The translations under genes and the position numbers were made by a program. A DNA stretch of 6,500 bases from Dehalococcoidia bacterium (lineage in GTDB: Bacteria > Chloroflexota > Dehalococcoidia > Dehalococcoidales > RBG-16-60-22). The notes below the pieces were generated by a model. The model saw only the letters and a program-made list of their open reading frames with translations, made no database searches and was not told the DNA's origin. Location of the stretch: contig JAUWLN010000096.1 in assembly GCA_030613665.1 (NCBI GenBank), positions 1 through 6,500 of the forward strand, in the 5' to 3' direction. Below, piece after piece: positions 1-5,878 of the stretch. The number at the start of each line of letters is the position of its first letter. The first letter of the stretch is position 1.

Positions 1-88
1 TTATGCGCTTGATGTCCCGGATGAACTGCTTGGTTTCTTGTGTCTTGGCCTCTGCCTGCCAGGGTCTGTCGGATACTCCTTGAGTCAT
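1..88 (-). CDS. IS3-like transposase OrfA, N-terminal 29 codons (partial)
   Basis: An ATG at 88 opens a frame that runs off the left edge without a stop. A clear ribosome binding site, AAAGGAG at 102-96, sits 7 bases upstream. The 29 visible residues start MTQGVSDRPWQAEAK and end TKQFIRDIKRI. The final part resembles the segment just before the helix-turn-helix of IS3-type OrfA proteins, which usually continues with an RKF..EEKIRIVLEG-like stretch. That diagnostic stretch lies outside the window, so the family is from memory of the N-terminal style and from the IS-like end next to it. In IS3 elements this protein binds the terminal repeats and is fused by frameshift to the DDE catalytic OrfB. 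Confidence 0.5.
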   Translation of the reverse strand, partial: MTQGVSDRPWQAEAKTQETKQFIRDIKRI

Positions 89-181
89 GATCCTGCTCCT
101 TTCTTAATCGATACTTTACTTTTTCGGGGGAGCAGGTGCAAACCCTAAGTGTCCATTATCTTTTGTCCCAGAAGTGGCCCA
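1..181 (-). mobile_element. End of an IS3-like insertion sequence (partial, continues off left edge)
   Basis: This stretch carries the 5' end of a transposase gene reading leftward, plus about 90 bases of leader. The most likely outer end of the element is base 181. Read on the minus strand, the sequence from 181 begins TGGGCCACTTCTGGGACA and shortly after contains TGGACACTTAGGG; the repeated TGGGACA/TGGACA blocks and the terminal TG are usual for IS3-family ends. An independent argument for this boundary is that recognisable tag coding sequence starts immediately after it, at 182. The other terminal repeat and the target duplication lie outside the window, so the exact boundary is inferred. 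Confidence 0.55.
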
Positions 182-376
182 TTTAAGCTGACGATTTACA
201 CTATACTATCTGATACAATAAGCAGCGACCTCAAAAAAAGGGGATTTAAATTCATCGGAACAACAATCATTTATGCACACTTACAGGCTATTGGAATTAT
301 AAATGACCACATCCTTGATTGTTACAGACACAAACAGTTGGCTGGCTCAAGACACCTTTCTGAGTCAGCGGCATGA
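182..376 (+). pseudogene. tag: 3' remnant of DNA-3-methyladenine glycosylase I (tag), cut by the IS
   Basis: Reading from 182 to the TGA at 374-376, the frame encodes about 64 residues containing LSDTISSDLKKRGFKFIG, then TTIIYAHLQAIGIINDHILDC. This is the conserved C-terminal part of Tag, which removes 3-methyladenine from alkylated DNA. The family's usual length is about 190 residues, so only roughly the last third remains. The HILDC segment keeps the His and Cys that correspond to the C-terminal pair of zinc ligands in E. coli Tag (His175, Cys179). The catalytic and N-terminal parts are missing. The open frame continues upstream to 149, but those residues are IS sequence and do not resemble Tag. 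The 5' part of tag may lie beyond the IS, outside this window. The remnant is very unlikely to make active enzyme. Confidence 0.75.
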
Positions 377-669
377 CTAGACAGACTTAGGGATATGTAG
401 CACTTTGCATCCTGCCTATTACCTTCAACTACCAACAAGTTTCTTTCATCAGATATCCTATTTAATTGCTAAAGTGCTTCTACTGATCTGAAAATCATTC
501 CTTTTTCCACACTCAACATTCTGACGCTTTGTGTTCCACAGAATGAATCGAATGCCTTTTTATAGCTTATTCGTTAATGGTGAAGAGAGAAGCTACGCTG
601 ACTTACTTACTCTATATTATTAGGCCGGACTGGCTGGAGATGCCGATTATGGTGAGTTCTCTTCGCTAA
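377..669. other. AT-rich intergenic region, no gene recognised
   Basis: This stretch separates the tag remnant from the 3' end of the mutase operon. It is visibly more AT-rich than the neighbouring genes, has stops in all frames at short intervals, and shows no tRNA-like or other RNA structure that I can recognise. I looked for a rho-independent terminator for the leftward operon. The only complementary pair near its end is GAAGAGA/TCTCTTC, about 70 bases apart and without a T tract, which is not convincing. Transcription of the operon may end by another mechanism or further left. Confidence 0.5.
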
Positions 670-1086
670 CTATGTAAGTCTATTCGCAGGTTTTACATTC
701 TTATTTGTCCAGTTGATTATCTCAGCGATGGATGTCCCGGGAAGAAATACCTTTTTTATACCTATTTTTTGAAGTGCTGGAATATCCGTTTCGGGGATGA
801 TACCCCCGCCGATAACGGTCATATTACCGGCCCCTTTTTCATGAAGTTGTTTCGCCACTTCACCAAAGTGATGTAGGTGAGCACCGGAGAGGCAGCTCAG
901 ACCGACCAGGTCAACGTCTTCCTGTATTGCCGCGGCAACTATCTGCTCCGGCACCTGGTGCACCCCGGTGTAGATTACTTCATAGCCAGCGTCCCGGTAA
1001 CCCCGGGCGATAATCTTGACCCCCCGGTCGTGCCCGTCCAGGCCCGGTTTGGCAATCAGGACTCTTATTTTCCTTTTCTGGTTCAT
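670..1086 (-). CDS. icmB: B12-binding small subunit of acyl-CoA mutase (isobutyryl-CoA mutase type)
   Basis: This 138-residue protein is a stand-alone cobalamin-binding domain, the small subunit of a two-component, adenosylcobalamin-dependent carbon-skeleton mutase. The signature LDGHDRG lies at residues 16-22, with His19 as the expected lower axial cobalt ligand. The SCL at 64-66 and the GGG at 93-95 are the other usual B12-contacting motifs. The length matches IcmB (about 136 residues). The TGVHQVPEQIV, AIQEDVD, SGAHL and GGGIIPE stretches are more IcmB-like than like the C-terminal domain of methylmalonyl-CoA mutase, in my recollection of the families. The ATG at 1086 has GGAG at 1095-1092, 5 bases upstream. 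It starts 35 bases after the large-subunit stop and is the last gene of the operon. The large subunit next door supplies the acyl-CoA-binding barrel. A methylmalonyl-CoA mutase small subunit is the main alternative. Confidence 0.88.
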   Translation of the reverse strand: MNQKRKIRVLIAKPGLDGHDRGVKIIARGYRDAGYEVIYTGVHQVPEQIVAAAIQEDVDLVGLSCLSGAHLHHFGEVAKQLHEKGAGNMTVIGGGIIPETDIPALQKIGIKKVFLPGTSIAEIINWTNKNVKPANRLT

Positions 1087-1121
1087 CTATTCTCCATATA
1101 CAGCCCGGTGGGTGTTTTTGC

Positions 1122-2801
1122 CTAGTAGAAACCAGGGTCGTGATACTCTCCAAATACTTCCCGATATATGTCGCAGATTTCCTGCTCGGTGGCATTGGCC
1201 CTGACCGCTTCGATGACGCCGGGCATTACGTTTCTGTCACTCTGGCAGTCGGCGCGAAGGTCGCGCAGGGTCCGGGCCACTTCCCGGTTATCCCGGGCCC
1301 TTTTTACTTTCCGTAGCCTCTTAACCTGCTCCGTTTCCACTTTTTCATCGATCTTAAGAAGCTCGATGGGGGACTCTTTCTGTCTGGCCGCGTATTTATT
1401 CACACCGACGACGACCCTTTTCAGACTGTCGACTTGCTGTTTAAAATGATAGGCGGCATTGGCGATTTCCTGCTGCGGGAACCCGACCGAAATCGCCGCC
1501 AGCATACCTCCCATGTCATCTATCTTCCGGATGTATTCCCAGGCCTCGTCCTCTATTCGGTTGGTGAGCGACTCCACGAAATAAGAGCCGGCCAGGGGGT
1601 CGATGGTATTGATTACCCCGCTCTCTTCCGCCAGAATCTGCTGGGTGCGCAGGGCGATGGTGGCGGCAAATTCGGTGGGCAGGGCGAATTCCTCGTCAAA
1701 GGAATTGGTGTGCAGAGACTGGGTGCCGCCCAGGACAGCCGACAGGGCCTCTGTGGTAGTGCGGGCAATGTTGTTATACGGCTGCTGGTGGGTCAGAGAG
1801 CAGCCGGACGTTTGGGTATGAAAGCGCAGCCACCAGGAACGCGAGTTTTTCGCCTGGAATCGCTCCTTCATAATTCTGGCCCACATCCTCCGGGCGGCCC
1901 TGAATTTGGCGATTTCTTCAAAGAAGTCCAGGTGAGAATCAAAGAAGAAGGAAAGCCGGGGAGCAAAGGCGTCCACGTCCATTTTTTTACGTGCCATAAC
2001 GTCCTGGACGTAGGCAATTCCGTCGGCCAGGGTAAAAGCCAGCTCCTGGACGGCGGTGGAGCCAGCCTCGCGTATATGGTAGCCGCTGATGCTTATCGTG
2101 TTCCAGCGCGGCACGTGGCTGGTGCCGAACTCGATAGTGTCGCTGACCATCCTTATCGAGGGTTCAGGAGGGCACATCAGGGTTTTCTGGGCAATGAACT
2201 CTTTGAGCATGTCATTCTGGATGGTCCCGCCAAGTTTCTTCCAGCTCACTCCCTGTCTTTCAGCGGCGACCAGGTACATCGCCCAGAGAACGCTTGCCGG
2301 CGGGTTGATGGTCATGGAAGTAGTCACCCTGCCCAGAGGGATATTCCGGGTGAGCCTCTCAAAATCGGCTATGGTGTCAATGGCGACCCCGCATTTGCCA
2401 ACCTCGGCGGTGGAGCGTGGAGAATCGGAGTCGTATCCCATCAGAGTCGGGAAATCAAAGGCCGTGCTCAGTCCGGTCTCTCCTTCTTCCAGAAGCTGGT
2501 GCCATCTCCGGTTGGTATCCTCGGCGCTGCCCAGGCCGGCGAACATCCGATATGTCCATACTTTTCCCAGGTAGCCGGTTGGCTGGCAGCCCCTGGTGAA
2601 AGGATAGGTGCCGGGATAGCCGATTTTTTCGGCAAAGTCCAGGTCACCAATGTTTTCCGGGGTATACAGGGGGTCTATATCAAGGTCAGATACAGTGGAA
2701 ACTCGTTTTTCTACCGAGGCGTGGTCATTTTGTTCTCGTACATCATCCCGCCATTTCTTCATTCCCTGGCGGGCTTCGTTTCGTGTCCTGTTACTGAACA
2801 T
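1122..2801 (-). CDS. icmA: Acyl-CoA mutase large subunit, isobutyryl-CoA mutase-like
   Basis: This is the substrate-binding TIM-barrel subunit of a B12-dependent mutase, 559 residues from the chosen start, close to IcmA (about 566). It has no C-terminal B12 domain; that is the next gene. Diagnostic stretches include YPFTRG (66-71), AFDFPTLMGYDSD (114-126), TIQNDMLKEF (193-202), SISGYH (236-241) and FHTQTSG (326-332). Tyr240, His241 and Gln329 match MCM Tyr243, His244 and Gln330. The position of MCM Tyr89 is Phe87 and that of MCM Arg207 is Gln205, with the same 118-residue spacing. Arg207 holds the methylmalonyl carboxylate, so Phe/Gln points to isobutyryl-CoA as substrate, converted to n-butyryl-CoA. 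I chose ATG 2801 because AGAAGG lies 5 bases upstream and MFSNRTRNEA resembles usual family starts. The frame is open to 2882, which would mean a long overlap with the gamma gene. The present start overlaps it by 11 bases. Substrate is inferred; a generic mutase annotation is safe. Confidence 0.9.
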   Translation of the reverse strand: MFSNRTRNEARQGMKKWRDDVREQNDHASVEKRVSTVSDLDIDPLYTPENIGDLDFAEKIGYPGTYPFTRGCQPTGYLGKVWTYRMFAGLGSAEDTNRRWHQLLEEGETGLSTAFDFPTLMGYDSDSPRSTAEVGKCGVAIDTIADFERLTRNIPLGRVTTSMTINPPASVLWAMYLVAAERQGVSWKKLGGTIQNDMLKEFIAQKTLMCPPEPSIRMVSDTIEFGTSHVPRWNTISISGYHIREAGSTAVQELAFTLADGIAYVQDVMARKKMDVDAFAPRLSFFFDSHLDFFEEIAKFRAARRMWARIMKERFQAKNSRSWWLRFHTQTSGCSLTHQQPYNNIARTTTEALSAVLGGTQSLHTNSFDEEFALPTEFAATIALRTQQILAEESGVINTIDPLAGSYFVESLTNRIEDEAWEYIRKIDDMGGMLAAISVGFPQQEIANAAYHFKQQVDSLKRVVVGVNKYAARQKESPIELLKIDEKVETEQVKRLRKVKRARDNREVARTLRDLRADCQSDRNVMPGVIEAVRANATEQEICDIYREVFGEYHDPGFY

Positions 2802-3375
2802 GGGCACCTTCTTCAAACTTGCTTTCGGGGGAAGCCAGGCTTTTCTTTGTCCAGTCGTAGCCCGCATCGAGGGCTTTCTCATTCAAGGCAAGGCGTGCCT
2901 GTTTTCCGGCCAGTAATTCACCCATAACGGCGGTAATGCTGGATGCGGCGACGACCGGGCACACGGCGAGCAAGGCTCCCAGGATTACCATATTGCTGAC
3001 TGAATCGTCTCCCAGTTCAGCCGCCATATCATTGGCTGGCACGTACACGGTGCAGATATCCGCTCGTTTTACCTTATCCGGCACCAGCGACCGATTGACC
3101 ACCAGCTGCCCGCCGGGCTTTATCATTGTCTCCAGTTTTGACAGGGAAGCCGGGTTCATAGCCACGGCGGCCGTGGGCCGGGTGATAAACAGGGCACCTA
3201 TAGCCTCTTCGGAGACGGTGACATCGCACCAGACGGTACCTCCTCTTTTCTCCGCCCCGTAAGAAGGCATGCACACCACTTCATGTCCCTCCCGGAAAGC
3301 AGCTTCTGCCAGCAATCGACCGATAAACAACACTCCCTGCCCCCCAAAACCGCCCAGTGTTATCTCCTCATGCAT
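2791..3375 (-). CDS. 2-oxoacid:ferredoxin oxidoreductase, gamma subunit
   Basis: This 194-residue protein is the gamma subunit (pyruvate/ketoisovalerate oxidoreductase catalytic domain family) of a four-subunit oxidoreductase. In the fused one-chain enzymes this domain contributes to CoA binding and the active-site shell. The glycine-rich GGFGGQGV at residues 8-15 and the PSYGAEKRGG segment further in are family hallmarks. The length is normal (about 180-195). The ATG at 3375 has a good ribosome binding site, AAGGAG at 3388-3383, 7 bases upstream, and overlaps the end of the beta gene by 8 bases, so translation is probably coupled. It carries no iron-sulfur motif of its own. The family does not separate substrate types well by gamma sequence, so the 2-oxoisovalerate assignment comes from the alpha subunit and the mutase next to it. 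Confidence 0.9.
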   Translation of the reverse strand: MHEEITLGGFGGQGVLFIGRLLAEAAFREGHEVVCMPSYGAEKRGGTVWCDVTVSEEAIGALFITRPTAAVAMNPASLSKLETMIKPGGQLVVNRSLVPDKVKRADICTVYVPANDMAAELGDDSVSNMVILGALLAVCPVVAASSITAVMGELLAGKQARLALNEKALDAGYDWTKKSLASPESKFEEGAHVQ

Positions 3376-4165
3376 GGTCGGTCTCCTTTTTCAAGGCAGC
3401 CACCGCCTCGATAACCTTGTACTCGCCCAGTGGATAGTGCGGCAGCATGTGCTCGGCAAGCCATTTCAGAGCGTCGACCGGCTCCAGCCGCCAGTTGACC
3501 GGGCAGGGAGACAGTACTTCCACCAGTGACATGCCCAGACCGGCGAGCTGAGTCCGGAAGGCAAGTTTAATCGCCTGCTTTGCCTTGCGCACGGCGGACG
3601 GTTTGTGTACGGATTCCCTGGCGATATAGGCTGGTCCGTCCAGGGCCGACAGCATTTCACAGACCCGGATGGGATATCCGGACCGTGCCGGTTCACGTCC
3701 GTCGGTGGTTGAGGTGGAGTACATGCCGAGCAGGGTGGTAGGCGCCATCTGGCCTCCAGTCATGCCATAGATAGCGTTATTAACGAAGATGGTAGTGAAG
3801 TTCTCTCCACGGGCGCAGGCGTGTACTATCTCCGCAGTGCCGATAGCCGCCAGGTCGCCGTCCCCCTGGTAGGTGAAGGGGACCAGGTGGGGGTGGCACC
3901 TTTTGATGGCGGTGGCTACGGCCGGGGCGCGCCCGTGGGCCGATTCCAGGCCATCAAATTTAAAATAATGGTAGGAGTTGACCATACAACCGATGGAAGC
4001 TACACAGACCGCCCTTTCCCTGATACCCAGCTCGTCAACAACCTCGGCGATGAGGCGGTGCACGATGCCGTGTCCACAGCCGGGGCACAGATGGAGGGTG
4101 TAGTCCTCCAGGGATTCGGGCCGGTGGTAGAGCACGGTATCAAACTCTGGTGTTTCCAATCTCAT
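3368..4165 (-). CDS. 2-oxoacid:ferredoxin oxidoreductase, beta subunit (ThDP-binding)
   Basis: This is the thiamine-diphosphate-binding beta subunit, 265 residues from the chosen start. It decarboxylates the 2-oxoacid and passes electrons to a proximal [4Fe-4S] cluster. The ThDP/Mg motif starts at GDGD (101-104) and includes Asn129-Asn130, followed by GMTGGQ (134-139). Four cysteines expected to bind the proximal cluster are in place: Cys27 and Cys30 in CPGC, Cys60 in SIGC, and Cys221 in SPCP. After the alpha stop the sequence reads TAAAATGATG. The second ATG (4165) sits 7 bases from GGCAGG and is preferred, while the first (4168) is 4 bases away. An upstream in-frame ATG at 4222 would overlap the alpha gene by 53 bases and lacks family similarity. 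The beta chain could serve 2-oxoglutarate or 2-oxoisovalerate enzymes alike. Confidence 0.92.
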   Translation of the reverse strand: MRLETPEFDTVLYHRPESLEDYTLHLCPGCGHGIVHRLIAEVVDELGIRERAVCVASIGCMVNSYHYFKFDGLESAHGRAPAVATAIKRCHPHLVPFTYQGDGDLAAIGTAEIVHACARGENFTTIFVNNAIYGMTGGQMAPTTLLGMYSTSTTDGREPARSGYPIRVCEMLSALDGPAYIARESVHKPSAVRKAKQAIKLAFRTQLAGLGMSLVEVLSPCPVNWRLEPVDALKWLAEHMLPHYPLGEYKVIEAVAALKKETDHA

Positions 4166-4169
4166 CATT

Positions 4170-5234
4170 TTACCTGCCAACCGGTTGACTTGCCATTTCC
4201 TTGATGGCGGCCAGTATCTCATCGGCGTGTAGCGGTACTCCGCCGTAGCGGTTTACCAGCGTCACCCGCTTATCCTGGCCGACCGCTAGCCTGACATCAT
4301 CAATAAGCTGGCCAAAACTCAGTTCCGCCACCAGAAAATTGTCGGCGTGCCGGGCCAGCTCTGTAAGCGCTTTGTAGGGGAACGGGTAGACGGTGATGGG
4401 CCGGAACAGCCCAACTGATATGCCTTCCCGGCGGGCCATTTTCACCGCGGTCATTGCTGAGCGGCTGACGCTGCCGTAGGCAACTATTACCAGAGTGGCG
4501 TCAGACAGCTCGAGGCTTTCGAAGCGGACCTCATTCTGGCAAATCGCCTCGTACTTTTGGAACAAAAGCCGGACCCGGGGCGGGAAGTCGGCCGGGTTCA
4601 TCTCGAATGAGTTAATCACGTTCTTGGCACGTCCGCGGGCACCAGTGATGGCCCACGGCTTGTCCGGCAGTTCCGTAACCGGCGGGCGGCTTACTATCGG
4701 CTCCATAACCTGGCCGAGAAAACCATCCGCCAGCACCACCACCGGGTTACGGTACTTGTCCGCCAGCTCAAAGGCGAGCATAGTGAAGTCCATCATTTCC
4801 TGCACCGAGGCGGGGGCGAGGTTGATGAGGTGGTAATCGCCGTGGCCGCCTCCTCTGGTAGACTGAAAATAGTCACCCTGGGCGCCGCCGATATTACCCA
4901 GCCCTGGACCTCCCCTCATCACATTGACGATTACAGCGGGCAGTTCGGCTCCCGCCATATAAGAGATACCTTCCTGCTCCAAGCTGAAACCAGGGCTGGA
5001 AGTGGAGGTCATTGCACGGCAGCCAGCCGCAGCCGCGCCATAGACCATGTTTATCGCTGCCAGCTCACTCTCCGTCTGCAGGAATACACGCCCTTCCCCC
5101 GGCATCCGCTTTGACAGGTGTTCCAGTATCTCGTTCTGGGGGGTAATCGGGTAGCCGAAGTAAGCCTGGCAGCCAGCCAGGATAGCCCCTTCCGCAATAG
5201 CAATATTGCCTGCCATCAAGGTCTTCTCTGTCAT
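4170..5234 (-). CDS. vorB: 2-oxoacid:ferredoxin oxidoreductase, alpha subunit, VorB type
   Basis: This 354-residue alpha subunit forms the substrate and CoA side of the active site together with beta. Visible family motifs are GYPITPQNE (27-35), the QTESE segment (53-57), TSTSSPG (76-82), EQEGISYMAGAELP (86-99), and the RGGPGLGN...QGDY region (107-122) followed by a GGGHGDY block. This form matches what is usually annotated as 3-methyl-2-oxobutanoate dehydrogenase subunit VorB, as opposed to the longer KorA with an extra N-terminal gamma-like domain. The expected reaction is 2-oxoisovalerate + CoA + oxidised ferredoxin to isobutyryl-CoA + CO2 + reduced ferredoxin, reversible at low potential. 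The ATG at 5234 has GGAGGG at 5247-5242, 7 bases upstream, and lies 26 bases after the ferredoxin stop. VorB-named proteins are often broad or untested in substrate, so branched-chain use is supported mainly by the isobutyryl-CoA mutase-like genes downstream. Confidence 0.92.
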   Translation of the reverse strand: MTEKTLMAGNIAIAEGAILAGCQAYFGYPITPQNEILEHLSKRMPGEGRVFLQTESELAAINMVYGAAAAGCRAMTSTSSPGFSLEQEGISYMAGAELPAVIVNVMRGGPGLGNIGGAQGDYFQSTRGGGHGDYHLINLAPASVQEMMDFTMLAFELADKYRNPVVVLADGFLGQVMEPIVSRPPVTELPDKPWAITGARGRAKNVINSFEMNPADFPPRVRLLFQKYEAICQNEVRFESLELSDATLVIVAYGSVSRSAMTAVKMARREGISVGLFRPITVYPFPYKALTELARHADNFLVAELSFGQLIDDVRLAVGQDKRVTLVNRYGGVPLHADEILAAIKEMASQPVGR

Positions 5235-5260
5235 CTTACGACCCTCCAGGAAGGCATGGA

Positions 5261-5533
5261 TTATGGAGCAGAATGAATCGACACACGGTCATGGCGATAC
5301 ACGGAGATGATCGTGTCCGGGCACATGATGGCGCATACGGTGCAGCCGGTGCACTCCTCGGCTTTTTCGCGGATGACGGTGGCCGGGATGTATCCCATCC
5401 GGTTAATATGTGATGCCTGGCCGATAACTCCGTTAGGGCAAACGGCAATACAGAGATGACAACCTTTGCATTTTTCTTCGTCAATGACGATGTAGCTTGT
5501 CTTGGGATACGCTGCTACGACCAATGTTACCAC
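5261..5533 (-). CDS. 2[4Fe-4S] ferredoxin, delta subunit of the oxidoreductase
   Basis: This 90-residue protein has two complete cluster-binding motifs, CKGCHLCIAVCP and CTGCTVCAIMCP, and is the electron-transfer delta subunit that passes electrons from the beta-subunit cluster to soluble ferredoxin. It is the first gene of the operon. The frame opens with GTG at 5533, which directly follows a G-rich stretch with no spacer. A TTG at 5524 lies 6 bases after AAGGGGGTG (5539-5531), a near-perfect anti-Shine-Dalgarno match, and may be the true start, giving an 87-residue protein. The choice does not affect the cluster motifs. The short Lys/Arg-poor tail after the second motif (about 17 residues) is unremarkable. 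Confidence 0.9.
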   Translation of the reverse strand: MVTLVVAAYPKTSYIVIDEEKCKGCHLCIAVCPNGVIGQASHINRMGYIPATVIREKAEECTGCTVCAIMCPDTIISVYRHDRVSIHSAP

Positions 5534-5539
5534 CCCCTT
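5531..5539 (-). promoter_or_regulatory. Ribosome binding site that may decide the ferredoxin start
   Basis: On the minus strand the sequence AAGGGGGTG differs from the ideal AAGGAGGTG by one base, and that change still allows a G:U pair. It overlaps the GTG at 5533, so if ribosomes use this site the start would be the TTG at 5524, 6 bases further on. Seen directly; use is inferred. Confidence 0.5.
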
Positions 5540-5581
5540 CCATCCTCGATATTCACCGCTGGTATCTTGTTCCGGTTTCAG

Positions 5582-5609
5582 TTTATATATCGACCCGCTA
5601 TAGTGTCAA
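5582..5609 (-). promoter_or_regulatory. Sigma70-like promoter of the vor-icm operon
   Basis: On the minus strand a perfect -35 TTGACA (5609-5604) is followed after 16 bases by TATAAA (5587-5582), five of six matches to the -10 consensus. Transcription would start near 5575, giving a leader of about 40-50 bases before the ferredoxin gene. Gene packing downstream is tight, with gaps of 26, 4 and 35 bases and overlaps of 8 and 11, so this promoter probably serves all six genes. Confidence 0.7.
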
Positions 5610-5627
5610 CGGTAGTCATTTGGTCGA
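5590..5627. promoter_or_regulatory. Inverted repeat TCGACC/GGTCGA bracketing the operon's -35 box
   Basis: TCGACC (5590-5595) and its inverted copy GGTCGA (5622-5627) are separated by 26 bases, placing the arm centres about three helical turns apart on the same DNA face. One arm lies in the promoter spacer and the other just upstream of the -35. It could be an operator, but six-base arms can arise by chance. Confidence 0.3.
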
Positions 5628-5737
5628 AAAAGGCATGTAATTCGGTAAAATGTTAAATTCAGGCAAGGTTCCCCGTTAATGTGCACTAATACAACCGATA
5701 AAGACGGCAGTTTGTGTAAAAACGGCAGCGGGTCAGC

Positions 5738-5756
5738 CTTTGAAAATATTTTAAAG
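5738..5756. promoter_or_regulatory. AT-rich dyad, possible Lrp-type operator
   Basis: CTTTGAAAATATTTTAAAG has arms CTTT-g-AAA and TTT-t-AAAG, symmetric apart from one pair, around an AT centre. It lies between the two divergent genes, about 95 bases upstream of the regulator's -35 and about 130 bases upstream of the operon's -35. Lrp/AsnC proteins favour short dyads with an AT-rich centre. A smaller perfect dyad, TCAATTTTGA, lies at 5801-5810, 30 bases before the regulator's -35. Both are candidates only. Confidence 0.35.
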
Positions 5757-5839
5757 TTGACCGGCGTCAGATTTTATGATGACCAGAGCCCGGTTGTTAA
5801 TCAATTTTGACTGAACGATGTCTCACCTGTTCGGTTGGT

Positions 5840-5868
5840 TTGACATGCGGAGTATCTGGTGGCATACT
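5840..5868 (+). promoter_or_regulatory. Promoter of the Lrp-like regulator, extended -10
   Basis: A perfect TTGACA (5840-5845) is followed after 17 bases by CATACT (5863-5868), with the TG of an extended -10 at 5860-5861. The predicted start point, around 5875, is only a few bases before the ATG at 5879, which implies a nearly leaderless transcript. This agrees with the absence of a usable Shine-Dalgarno sequence before that ATG. Confidence 0.5.
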
Positions 5869-5878
5869 ATTTTCTGCG

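Noticed and set aside
149..181. Upstream extension of the tag remnant reading from a GTG at 149
   Set aside because: The extra residues are encoded by the IS end and do not resemble Tag. The frame is open by chance, and no ribosome binding site is seen.
363..378. Small hairpin AGTCA-N6-TGACT at the end of the tag remnant
   Set aside because: The stem has only five pairs and no T tract follows, so it is not a credible terminator.
538..552. CAGAATGAATCGA shared with about 5266-5281 in the ferredoxin gene
   Set aside because: A 13-base match with no further similarity on either side and no structure is probably chance.
2802..2882. Start of the mutase large subunit at ATG 2882
   Set aside because: It would overlap the gamma gene by 92 bases, and the added residues do not resemble mutase N-termini. 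ATG 2801 has a ribosome binding site and a family-like start.
1434..2927. Long plus-strand open frame (497 codons) opposite the mutase and gamma genes
   Set aside because: It has no recognisable motif, low-complexity Gly/Val/Arg-rich composition, and lies entirely antisense to clearly conserved genes. It is explained by the codon bias of the minus-strand genes.
5757..5780. TTGACC and TATGAT as a promoter for the regulator
   Set aside because: The spacer is only 12 bases, too short for sigma70. The TTGACA at 5840 with an extended -10 is better.
5807..5878. TTG 5807 as the start of the Lrp-like regulator
   Set aside because: The 24 added residues are unlike the family, there is no ribosome binding site, and the family's normal start coincides with ATG 5879.
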